Notes: generated by a model from the sequence alone, not told the origin. DNA of 6,419 bases from Rhodoferax sp. OV413 (GCA_945861195.1 CAMATS010000135.1:1-6419), one strand, 5' to 3'; shown: positions 1 through 6,027, counted from the first letter of the stretch. Program-made: numbers and translations.

Positions 1-224
1 CCGCCGGCCTTGTTCAACACAATGATAGGCTGCGGACTGAGCTTGTTCTTGGCAACCACGCCTTGCACAAAGCGGGCCATTTGGTCCGCACCACCGCCGG
101 TTCCAGCGGGCACCACAAACTCAATGGGCTTGCTCGGCTCCCAGGCCTGGGCCGAGCCCAGGCCGCAGAGAGCGCTCAGAAATACCAGGCTCAAAAGCGA
201 CTTGCGCGGGGGAAAAAAAATCAT
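1..224 (-). CDS. Bug/TctC-family tripartite tricarboxylate transporter substrate-binding protein (partial, N-terminus only)
   Basis: This is the first 74 codons of a periplasmic binding protein read leftward; the rest lies beyond the window edge. The start ATG (complement of 222-224) has a good AAGGAG ribosome binding site 5 nt upstream. Residues 1-27 form a Sec signal peptide: Arg7-Lys8, then a hydrophobic core rich in Leu, Val and Ala, and a likely cleavage after Ala-Gln-Ala (A27|W28). The mature N-terminus reads WEPSKPIEFVVPAGTGGGAD, typical of the Bug family: a beta strand, then the Gly-rich loop that contacts a carboxylate ligand. Such proteins deliver organic acids to TctAB permeases, or act as orphan sensors. 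The gene is divergent from the oxalate operon and shares its upstream region, so a dicarboxylate such as oxalate is a reasonable but unproven ligand. The N-terminus is odd, Ile-Phe-Phe-Pro-Pro encoded by an A8 and G5 homopolymer pair (plus-strand sense). Confidence 0.85.
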   Translation of the reverse strand, partial: MIFFPPRKSLLSLVFLSALCGLGSAQAWEPSKPIEFVVPAGTGGGADQMARFVQGVVAKNKLSPQPIIVLNKAG

Positions 225-229
225 GGCAA

Positions 230-235
230 CTCCTT
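230..235 (-). promoter_or_regulatory. Ribosome binding site of the Bug-family gene
   Basis: The complement reads AAGGAG, 5 nt before the ATG at 224. It fixes the start codon of the partial Bug gene, because no other start in that frame lies close to it. Confidence 0.7.
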
Positions 236-240
236 GTATT

Positions 241-252
241 CAGTAAAAACTG
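241..252. repeat. Short inverted repeat in the Bug leader (CAGT-AAAA-ACTG)
   Basis: A perfect 4-bp inverted repeat around an AAAA centre lies just upstream of the Bug ribosome binding site. It could be an operator half-site pair or a minor leader hairpin, but it is short enough to occur by chance. Confidence 0.25.
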
Positions 253-312
253 TCGTACTCCGAATGCAACCTTATCACCTCAGGCCCGACTTGACCATCA
301 GAACAAACCATT

Positions 313-322
313 AGCCCGGGCT
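313..322. repeat. Perfect 10-bp palindrome AGCCCGGGCT in the divergent intergenic region
   Basis: The sequence equals its own reverse complement over 10 bp. It overlaps a second possible fold (GGGC at 318-321 with GCCC at 325-328). It lies about midway between the two divergent genes, where a shared regulator could bind, although GC-rich palindromes of this length are common in GC-rich genomes. Confidence 0.25.
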
Positions 323-365
323 CCGCCCTGAGCACATTGAGGCAGCCGGGAAGATCGACCGGGCC

Positions 366-395
366 CTGAAAAACCAGGCCAGATGCGCCCATAAT
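366..395 (+). promoter_or_regulatory. oxc: Candidate sigma70-type promoter for the oxc operon
   Basis: A -35-like CTGAAA at 366-371 (4 of 6 matches to TTGACA) and a -10-like CATAAT at 390-395 (5 of 6 matches to TATAAT) are separated by 18 nt. Transcription would begin near 402 and give a leader of about 94 nt before the oxc ATG. This is the best pair found by eye between 225 and 495; a position nearer the gene (TAGATA at 469-474) has no convincing -35 partner. Confidence 0.3.
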
Positions 396-401
396 ATGGC
401 C
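387..401. promoter_or_regulatory. Imperfect palindrome over the candidate -10 box (possible operator)
   Basis: GCCCAT-AAT-ATGGCC is a 15-bp inverted repeat with 5 of 6 arm positions matching around a 3-nt centre. It covers the CATAAT -10 candidate, the place where a repressor would block oxc transcription. No regulator gene is visible in the window to pair with it. Confidence 0.3.
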
Positions 402-485
402 TTGATTTTGGCAGCCACAGACAATTTGCCAGCTTGGGCATACCGGGACGGGCCGGGTCAAGCCGGACTAGATAACTTTAAAAAC

Positions 486-489
486 GGAG
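486..489 (+). promoter_or_regulatory. oxc: Ribosome binding site of oxc
   Basis: GGAG lies 6 nt before the ATG at 496 and supports that start. This start leaves an N-terminal extension of roughly 10 residues relative to the Oxalobacter enzyme. Confidence 0.65.
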
Positions 490-495
490 ACCAAA

Positions 496-2244
496 ATGAC
501 GAGTTTTGCACCTGTCGGGGCGGCCCCATCTGCCCAGCCTCCGGCTGAAATTGACGGCTTCCAGCTGCTCATCAATGCGCTCAAGCTCAACGGGATCGAC
601 ACCCTGTTTGGTCTGCCCGGCATTCCCATCACCGACCTGACACGTAAAGCGCAGGCTCAAGGTATGCGGGTGATTTCATTTCGTCACGAGCAGAACGCCG
701 GCAATGCGGCCGCAGCGGCTGGCTACCTGACGCAAAAGCCTGGCATTTGCCTCACCGTCTCGGCGCCAGGCTTTCTCAACGGCCTCAGCGCCCTGGCCAA
801 TGCCACGGTGAACTGCTTCCCGATGATTTTGATCAGCGGCTCTAGTGAGCGAGAAATCGTTGACTTGCAGCAGGGGGACTACGAAGAGATGGACCAGCTG
901 GCGGTTGCCAAGCCCCTGTGCAAGGCCGCCTACCGGGTCTTGCACGCCCAGGACATCGGCGTGGGCATTGCCCGGGCGATCCGGGCCGCCCTGTCAGGTC
1001 GCCCGGGTGGGGTTTACCTGGATTTGCCAGCCAAGCTGTTCGGGCAAACCATGGACGCTGCTGCCGGGCAGGCCTCGCTGATCAAGGTGGTAGATGCAGC
1101 GCCCCGCCAGCTTCCCGCGCCCGAGGCGGTCGAGCGCGCTCTCGCGCTGCTCAAGAATGCCAAGCGCCCACTCATTTTGCTCGGTAAGGGCGCTGCCTAT
1201 GCCCAAGCAGATGCCGACATTCGCGCGCTGGTAGAGACCTCTGGCGTGCCTTACCTGCCGATGTCCATGGCCAAGGGTCTGCTGCCGGACAACCATGTCC
1301 TTTCAGCCTCAGCGGCGCGCTCTTATGTGCTTGCCGAAGCCGATGTGGTGCTGCTGGTCGGCGCCCGCCTGAACTGGCTGCTGTCCCACGGGAAGGGAAA
1401 AACCTGGGGGGCACCGCAGGCCAAACAGTTCATCCAGATCGATATCTCGCCCACCGAGATGGACAGCAACCAGCCGATTGCCGCGCCTCTGGTGGGTGAT
1501 ATTGGTTCTTGCGTGGCGGCGCTGCTGCGCGGCATGGGCAGCAATTGGCCCCAGCCGAGCGCCCAATGGATTAACGCAGTTGCCGAGCGACGGGATAAAA
1601 ACCAGGCCAAGATGGCCGAAACTTTGGCCCAGAACCCCTCGCCAATGAACTTTCACAGCGCCTTGGGCGCCATTCGCGAAGTGATCAAGGCCAACCCGAG
1701 CGCAATTTTGGTCAACGAAGGGGCCAATACCCTGGATTTCACACGCAGCATTGTTGACATGTACGAGCCGCGTAAGCGACTCGATGTCGGCACCTGGGGC
1801 GTTATGGGCATAGGCATGGGTTTTGCCGTGGCAGCGGCCGTTGTCACAAACAAACCAGTGATTGCCATCGAGGGCGACAGCGCCTTTGGCTTCAGCGGCA
1901 TGGAAGTCGAGACCATCTGCCGCTACCACCTGCCAGTCTGCATTGTTGTTTTTAATAACAACGGCGTCTACCGGGGCACCGACGTCAATGCCTCGGGCGG
2001 CGCCGATGTGGCGCCCACCGTGTTTGTCAAAGGTGCGCGCTACGACAAAATGATGGAGGCTTTTGGCGGCGTAGGCGTGCTCGCCAGCACCCCCGCTGAA
2101 CTCAGCGCAGCCATGCATGCGGCCATTGCCAATGGCCTACCAACACTCATCAACGCGGTCATTGACGAGACCGCCGGAACCGAAAGCGGCCGCATCACCA
2201 TGCTGAACCCGCAAACCGCAAAAAAAATCAACTCTGGAAACTGA
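496..2244 (+). CDS. oxc: Oxalyl-CoA decarboxylase (ThDP-dependent)
   Basis: This 582-residue enzyme converts oxalyl-CoA to formyl-CoA and CO2 in the cytoplasm, using thiamine diphosphate and Mg2+. It is close to the usual length (about 564-568) plus a short N-terminal tail. The three ThDP-family domains are visible: Pyr domain (about 20-190) with the cofactor-activating Glu65 in SFRHEQ; central domain (about 205-370); PP domain (about 390-570) with the metal-binding motif starting EGDSAFGFSGME (Asp461) and ending in the Asn cluster 487-489. Residues typical of oxalyl-CoA decarboxylases rather than 2-hydroxyacyl-CoA lyases are present: Tyr129-Glu130 in GDYEEMDQ, Tyr492, and Ser564 in the C-terminal loop. 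By my alignment from memory these match Tyr120, Glu121, Tyr483 and Ser553 of the Oxalobacter formigenes enzyme. It is the first gene of the operon and lies 14 nt before frc. The C-terminus carries an A8 run (2220-2227). No key residue is missing. Confidence 0.96.
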   Translation: MTSFAPVGAAPSAQPPAEIDGFQLLINALKLNGIDTLFGLPGIPITDLTRKAQAQGMRVISFRHEQNAGNAAAAAGYLTQKPGICLTVSAPGFLNGLSALANATVNCFPMILISGSSEREIVDLQQGDYEEMDQLAVAKPLCKAAYRVLHAQDIGVGIARAIRAALSGRPGGVYLDLPAKLFGQTMDAAAGQASLIKVVDAAPRQLPAPEAVERALALLKNAKRPLILLGKGAAYAQADADIRALVETSGVPYLPMSMAKGLLPDNHVLSASAARSYVLAEADVVLLVGARLNWLLSHGKGKTWGAPQAKQFIQIDISPTEMDSNQPIAAPLVGDIGSCVAALLRGMGSNWPQPSAQWINAVAERRDKNQAKMAETLAQNPSPMNFHSALGAIREVIKANPSAILVNEGANTLDFTRSIVDMYEPRKRLDVGTWGVMGIGMGFAVAAAVVTNKPVIAIEGDSAFGFSGMEVETICRYHLPVCIVVFNNNGVYRGTDVNASGGADVAPTVFVKGARYDKMMEAFGGVGVLASTPAELSAAMHAAIANGLPTLINAVIDETAGTESGRITMLNPQTAKKINSGN

Positions 2245-2258
2245 AGGAAACCACCCAC

Positions 2259-3506
2259 ATGAGCAAGGCACTTGACGGCGTACGCATTCTCGACTTCACC
2301 CATGTCCAATCGGGCCCTACCTGCACGCAACTGCTGGCCTGGCTTGGAGCAGATGTGATCAAGGTAGAAAAAGCCGGCGAGGGAGACGCCACCCGCGGCC
2401 AGCTGCGCGATATTCCCGGGGTCGACAGCCTGTACTTCACCATGCTTAACCACAACAAGCGCTCGGTCACTGTGAACACCAAAGACCCCAAGGGCAAAGA
2501 GGTGCTCGAGCGTCTGATCAAAACCTGTGATGTGCTCGTGGAGAACTTTGCCCCCGGTGCGCTAGACCGCATGGGCTTTGGCTGGGAGCAAATACAGGCC
2601 CTCAACCCGCGCATGATTGTGGCTTCGGTCAAGGGCTTTGGCCCGGGCAAATACGAAGACTGCAAGGTCTACGAGAACGTCGCCCAATGCGCAGGTGGTG
2701 CGGCCTCCACCACTGGCTTTGATGATGGTCCACCGGTGGTTACCGGGGCGCAAATTGGCGACTCAGGCACCGGCCTGCACCTGGCCCTGGGCATTGTGGC
2801 GGCGCTGTACCAGCGCAACACCAGTGGCCGCGGACAAAAGGTGCTCGCCCCCATGCAGGACGCGGTACTCAACCTGTGCCGTGTCAAACTGCGCGACCAG
2901 CAGCGCTTGGACCGCACCAAAACCCTGAACGAATACCCTCAATACCCCGACACCCCCTTTGGCGATGCGGTGCCGCGCGCTGGCAACGCCTCGGGCGGCG
3001 GGCAGCCGGGCTCGATTTTGAAATGCAAGGGCTGGGAGACCGATCCAAACGCCTACATTTATTTCATCACCCAGGCGGCGGTTTGGCCTGCGGTATGCAA
3101 GGTGATTGGCCAGGAAGACTGGATCACCGACCCCGCCTACGCCACCCCGGCCAAACGGCTGAGCCACCTCAAGGCCATCTTTGCGCGCATCGAAACCTGG
3201 ACCATGACCAAAACCAAGTTTGAGGCCATGGACATCCTCAACGAGTTCGACATTCCATGCGGCCCCATTTTGTCGATGAAAGAAATCGCCGAAGAGCCGT
3301 CATTGCGCGCCACTGGAACGGTGGTCGAGGTAGACCACCCAGAGCGGGGCAAATACCTCAGCGTCGGCAACCCAATCAAGATGTCGGACAGCCCCACTGA
3401 GGTCACCCGCTCGCCTTTGCTGGGCGAACACACGGTTGAGGTGCTAGAACAACTGGGCTACTCGGCGGGCGATATTTCTGCGCTGCGCGAAGCCAAGGTC
3501 ATCTGA
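2259..3506 (+). CDS. frc: Formyl-CoA:oxalate CoA-transferase (class III CoA-transferase)
   Basis: This 415-residue cytoplasmic enzyme transfers CoA from formyl-CoA to oxalate, making oxalyl-CoA for Oxc and releasing formate. Its length matches the family (416 in E. coli YfdW, 428 in Oxalobacter). The N-terminal Rossmann-like part begins at LDGVRILDFTHVQSGP with Gln17. The catalytic Asp that forms the acyl/aspartyl-CoA intermediates is Asp168 in IGDSGTG. The MQDAVLNL segment (199-206) and the mobile glycine loop (about 245-248) before QPG are present. The family-conserved PLLGEHT occurs at 386-392. Two details differ from the Oxalobacter enzyme: Gln48 stands where it has Trp48 (as in E. coli YfdW), and the glycine loop reads Ser-Gly-Gly-Gly instead of four glycines. 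An AAGGAA ribosome binding site (2244-2249) overlaps the oxc stop, consistent with translational coupling. Adjacency to oxc makes the oxalate role very likely rather than another class III substrate. Confidence 0.95.
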   Translation: MSKALDGVRILDFTHVQSGPTCTQLLAWLGADVIKVEKAGEGDATRGQLRDIPGVDSLYFTMLNHNKRSVTVNTKDPKGKEVLERLIKTCDVLVENFAPGALDRMGFGWEQIQALNPRMIVASVKGFGPGKYEDCKVYENVAQCAGGAASTTGFDDGPPVVTGAQIGDSGTGLHLALGIVAALYQRNTSGRGQKVLAPMQDAVLNLCRVKLRDQQRLDRTKTLNEYPQYPDTPFGDAVPRAGNASGGGQPGSILKCKGWETDPNAYIYFITQAAVWPAVCKVIGQEDWITDPAYATPAKRLSHLKAIFARIETWTMTKTKFEAMDILNEFDIPCGPILSMKEIAEEPSLRATGTVVEVDHPERGKYLSVGNPIKMSDSPTEVTRSPLLGEHTVEVLEQLGYSAGDISALREAKVI

Positions 3507-3538
3507 CGCGCGACCACCTCAAACCGAGCGAGCCCACC

Positions 3539-4468
3539 ATGAAAATCGTCATCATCGGACAGCAGGATTTCGGCAAGGCCGTGCTGGAGGCCTTTGTCAA
3601 CCGAGGCGACCAAGTGGCTGGCGTGTTCTGCCGACCAGAAAAGCCTGGCAGCAAACCCGACGCGATGCGGCTCGAAGCCTTGGCGCGCGGCGTGCAGGTG
3701 TTTCAGTTCGACAATTTGACGGGAAGCGCCGCCCATGAGGCGATGCAGGCTCTGGCACCAGACCTGGGCGTCATGGCCTATGTGGTGCAGTTTGCGCCGC
3801 AATCACTGCTGCAAATCCCCAAGCACGGAAGCCTGCAGTTTCACCCCTCTTTGTTGCCCAAATACCGTGGGCCATCGGCCATCAACTGGGCCATTTCCAG
3901 GGGTGAAAAACAAACCGGCTTGACGATCTTCCGGCCCACGGACGGCCTCGACGAAGGTGCCGTTATCAGCCAAAAAACCTGTGATATCGGACCGGATGAA
4001 ACCCTAGGCGACGTGTACTTCAACAAACTGTTTCCCATGGGCGTGACTGCATTGCTTGAGGCTGCCGACGCGGTCGTCTCAGGGAATGGCCAAACATGGG
4101 TGCAGGACGAATCGCAGGCCAGCTACGAGGGCTGGTTTTTGGCATCGGAATCAAAAATCAACTGGGCCCAACACATCGATCTGGTGTACGACCTGATCCG
4201 CGCCTGCAACCCCGCGCCTGGAGCCTGGAGCCTGGTGGGCGATAAAAAACTGTTTCTTTTTGACTGCATAAAACACCGTATTGGCCGCTACGGCGACAGC
4301 AAAGGCAAGCCGGGCGAGATCACGCAGATCAGCGACACATCGGTCTTCATCACCGCGCACAGCGGGCAAGTTGAAGTCCTCAAAGTACGCGCTGAAGACG
4401 GAAAAAAAATGGCTGCTGCCGACTACGCGCGCTCGCAAGGCCTGGCCGCCGGCAGCCGCTTGAGCTAA
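3539..4468 (+). CDS. Formyltransferase-fold protein, like the 10-formyl-THF dehydrogenase hydrolase domain / Fmt paralogue
   Basis: This 309-residue protein has a formyltransferase N-terminal domain (1 to about 200) and an Fmt-type C-terminal domain (about 205-309). It starts MKIVIIGQQDFGKAV and has HPSLLPKYRG (102-111), GLDEG (136-140), YEGWF (196-200), KINW (206-209) and PGAW (227-230). These resemble the N-terminal hydrolase domain of animal 10-formyltetrahydrofolate dehydrogenase (ALDH1L1) more than housekeeping methionyl-tRNA formyltransferase. His102 and Asp138 match the catalytic His/Asp pair with the same spacing of 36. The third family residue, the Asn two places before the His in Fmt, is Gln100 here. 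Family knowledge supports binding of a 10-formyl-THF-like cofactor. The operon position after frc suggests work on the formyl group made by Oxc: 10-formyl-THF hydrolysis, or exchange between formyl-CoA and THF. This is inference. No strong ribosome binding site precedes the ATG. A GCCTGGA triplet repeat and an A8 run lie within the gene. Confidence 0.85.
   Translation: MKIVIIGQQDFGKAVLEAFVNRGDQVAGVFCRPEKPGSKPDAMRLEALARGVQVFQFDNLTGSAAHEAMQALAPDLGVMAYVVQFAPQSLLQIPKHGSLQFHPSLLPKYRGPSAINWAISRGEKQTGLTIFRPTDGLDEGAVISQKTCDIGPDETLGDVYFNKLFPMGVTALLEAADAVVSGNGQTWVQDESQASYEGWFLASESKINWAQHIDLVYDLIRACNPAPGAWSLVGDKKLFLFDCIKHRIGRYGDSKGKPGEITQISDTSVFITAHSGQVEVLKVRAEDGKKMAAADYARSQGLAAGSRLS
4216..4236 (+). repeat. 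Three tandem 7-bp units (GCCTGGA, last base of third differs)
   Basis: GCCTGGA, GCCTGGA and GCCTGGT lie head to tail inside the formyltransferase-like gene, over the conserved PGAW motif. A 7-bp unit shifts the frame when gained or lost. Three copies are few, and the encoded residues fit the family, so it may be only a codon coincidence. Confidence 0.6.
4402..4409 (+). repeat. A8 homopolymer in the formyltransferase-like gene
   Basis: Eight A residues encode Lys-Lys in the phase A_AAA_AAA, a heptamer known to be slippery in bacteria. It is near the 3' end, so slippage would replace only the last 20 or so residues. A similar run occurs at the oxc C-terminus (2220-2227). Confidence 0.5.
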
Positions 4469-4503
4469 GAAGGCAGGAGCCCGGCAACCCGCTCAGCCAC
4501 GCC

Positions 4504-5322
4504 ATGCTAGAGCCCTTGCTAATTTTTGAGCTCGCCCTGCTGGGGCTAGCCACCGGTTTTCTGGCCGGCCTGCTGGGCATAGGCGGGGGCATGATCATGG
4601 TGCCCTTCATCACCGTGGCGTTAACCCACCGGGGCGTGGGCGACAACTTGGCTGTCAAGATGGCCATAGCCACCTCTATGGCCACCATACTTTTCACCTC
4701 GATCTCCAGTGTGCGGGCCCACCACAAACGCGGCAATGTGCGCTGGGACCTGGTCAAGGGGCTCAGCCCCGGCATTCTGTTGGGCGGTGCGTTGGCCAGC
4801 GCTGCGGTTTTTGCGGTCCTGCAAGGCGCTTGGCTGGCCCTGTTTTTTGCTGCCTTTGTAAGCTTTTCGGCCACCCAGATGTTTATTGATAAAAAGCCTG
4901 CTGCCTCGCGCCAAGTACCCGGACTGATAGGTCTGTTCGCTGCGGGAAAAATCATCGGATTTTTGTCTGGGCTGGTTGGCGCTGGCGGCGCCTTTGTCAG
5001 CGTGCCCTTCATGACCTGGTGCAATGTGGCGATCCACCAGGCGGTGGGCACGTCAGCGGCGCTTGGTTTTCCAATAGCGCTGGCCAATGTTGCAGGTTAC
5101 ATCATGACCGGCAGCGGCCTGCCCGGCCTGCCGCCCTATTCTTTGGGCTATGTTTGGCTGCCTGCTCTGGGCGTGATCGCCATGGCCAGTGTCCTGACCG
5201 CACCGCTAGGCGCCCGCGCAGCCCAAAGGCTGCCTGTGAAGCAACTCAAGCGCGCCTTTGGCAGCGTCTTGTACCTGCTGGCTGGCTATATGCTGTACAC
5301 CGGACTGCGGAGCTTGATCTGA
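4504..5322 (+). CDS. TauE/SafE-family anion permease (sulfite exporter-like integral membrane protein)
   Basis: This 272-residue inner-membrane protein has the hydrophobic profile of about eight transmembrane segments. Its two halves are duplicated: GFLAGLLGIGGGMIMVPF (18-35) in the first half is echoed by GFLSGLVGAGGAFVSVPF (152-169) in the second, the Gly-rich motif that defines the TauE/SafE (DUF81, COG0730) family. A conserved Ala/Thr/Ser-rich stretch follows each motif (about 52-68 and 181-196). A short basic cytoplasmic loop (HHKRGNVRW, 73-81) lies between helices. Family members move sulfite, sulfoacetate, sulfolactate or other small anions, and most are uncharacterised. Inside an oxalate operon it is a candidate for oxalate, formate or glyoxylate transport, with no direct evidence for any of them. 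The AGGAG at 4475-4479 is about 24 nt from the ATG, too far for a normal ribosome binding site. No better upstream start exists in frame, and the next Met (30) would delete the first motif. Confidence 0.88.
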   Translation: MLEPLLIFELALLGLATGFLAGLLGIGGGMIMVPFITVALTHRGVGDNLAVKMAIATSMATILFTSISSVRAHHKRGNVRWDLVKGLSPGILLGGALASAAVFAVLQGAWLALFFAAFVSFSATQMFIDKKPAASRQVPGLIGLFAAGKIIGFLSGLVGAGGAFVSVPFMTWCNVAIHQAVGTSAALGFPIALANVAGYIMTGSGLPGLPPYSLGYVWLPALGVIAMASVLTAPLGARAAQRLPVKQLKRAFGSVLYLLAGYMLYTGLRSLI

Positions 5323-5361
5323 GGCGCCCGGACAAGCTGAGCCAGCCAAAAAGGCAATGCG

Positions 5362-6012
5362 ATGAGCCAGCCGCTTGACTACCTGAACCCCAATTTGCCC
5401 AGCGCACTGGCCCGTTGCCTCATGCCTGTGGTTGACGCAACGCCAGAAACACTGGCCGGCTACGGCAAATTGGTGGAAGACCCCAAGCGCTGCGAGATCG
5501 AGATCGTCCGATGGCCGGCCCAGGGCCGCCGACCGGTGGATCCGGACACGGGCGACGAAGCCGGCACCACCCAAGGCGTATTCGTGAGCGAATGGCAGGG
5601 CGATGTTCTTTATGGACGCAATGAGGCGGTGGGCGGACACTACATCCTGGCCTATGCCGAGTTGCCTGAAAACGTCGACCTCACCCACCAACGCCCGCCC
5701 CAGCGCATCATGCTCTGGCATGCCAATTACCACCCCGACGGCGGCCAACTGTTTTACCCGCTAGATCGCCAAGCCTTCATGGTGCCGCTGGCACTGCCAG
5801 GTGACGAGGTACGCCCAGAGCATTTCGTGTGTTTTCGATTCGATGGCAGCCAGGGCCTGTACATTCACCCCAATATATGGCACGAAGGGGTTTTTGCGCT
5901 GTGCGGCACACAGCGTTTTTTTGACCAGCAAGGGGCAGTTCACGCGCGTGTGTCGGTTGATTTTGCGCGCGAGTTCGGCTGCCTGCTCGAAGCGCCCATC
6001 GCCACGGGCTAG
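5362..6012 (+). CDS. Ureidoglycolate-lyase-like cupin (AllA family), extended form
   Basis: This 216-residue soluble protein resembles the AllA cupin that splits ureidoglycolate into glyoxylate and urea. Visible matches are YGKLVED (34-40) near the N-terminus, FYPLDRQAFMVPLALPGDE (131-149), matching the Pro-Leu-Gly-Thr-Gln-Ala-Phe strand of AllA, and GLYIHPNIWHEGVFAL (165-180), matching the Tyr-His-Arg-Asn-Val-Trp-His segment. E. coli AllA is about 160 residues. The extra length is an N-terminal tail and an insert at about 50-115. A His-rich stretch (His120, His124) precedes the first cupin motif, and the Glu-Arg-His of AllA before Pro-Leu is changed to Leu-Phe-Tyr here, so the substrate may differ. 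The ribosome binding site is AAAAAGG (5348-5354), 7 nt before the ATG; an ATG at 5357 is out of frame. It ends the operon. Making glyoxylate, an oxalate precursor, would fit the neighbours, but that is inference. Confidence 0.68.
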   Translation: MSQPLDYLNPNLPSALARCLMPVVDATPETLAGYGKLVEDPKRCEIEIVRWPAQGRRPVDPDTGDEAGTTQGVFVSEWQGDVLYGRNEAVGGHYILAYAELPENVDLTHQRPPQRIMLWHANYHPDGGQLFYPLDRQAFMVPLALPGDEVRPEHFVCFRFDGSQGLYIHPNIWHEGVFALCGTQRFFDQQGAVHARVSVDFAREFGCLLEAPIATG

Positions 6013-6027
6013 CGGCATGACGGGTGA

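Noticed and set aside
10..314. Two overlapping plus-strand ORFs at the left edge
   Set aside because: They are shadows of the Bug-family gene on the opposite strand, whose signal peptide and family motif are clear.
240..461. Minus-strand ORF of 73 codons in the divergent intergenic region
   Set aside because: It begins with TTG without a ribosome binding site, has no recognisable domain, and covers the probable promoters of both flanking genes.
469..474. TAGATA as the oxc -10 box
   Set aside because: No -35-like hexamer lies at 16-18 nt upstream, and a start there would leave a very short leader; the 366-395 pair fits better.
1309..2118. Long minus-strand ORF (269 codons) opposite oxc
   Set aside because: It is antisense to a gene with intact catalytic motifs, shows no recognisable family, and long antisense ORFs are expected in GC-rich coding DNA.
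496..2244. Reading oxc as acetolactate synthase or 2-hydroxyacyl-CoA lyase
   Set aside because: The GDYEEMDQ segment, Tyr492 and the Ser564 loop follow oxalyl-CoA decarboxylase, and frc is the next gene.
3539..4468. Calling this gene housekeeping methionyl-tRNA formyltransferase (fmt)
   Set aside because: The Asn of the active site is replaced by Gln, the motifs are closer to the 10-formyl-THF dehydrogenase domain, and def (peptide deformylase), the usual fmt neighbour, is absent.
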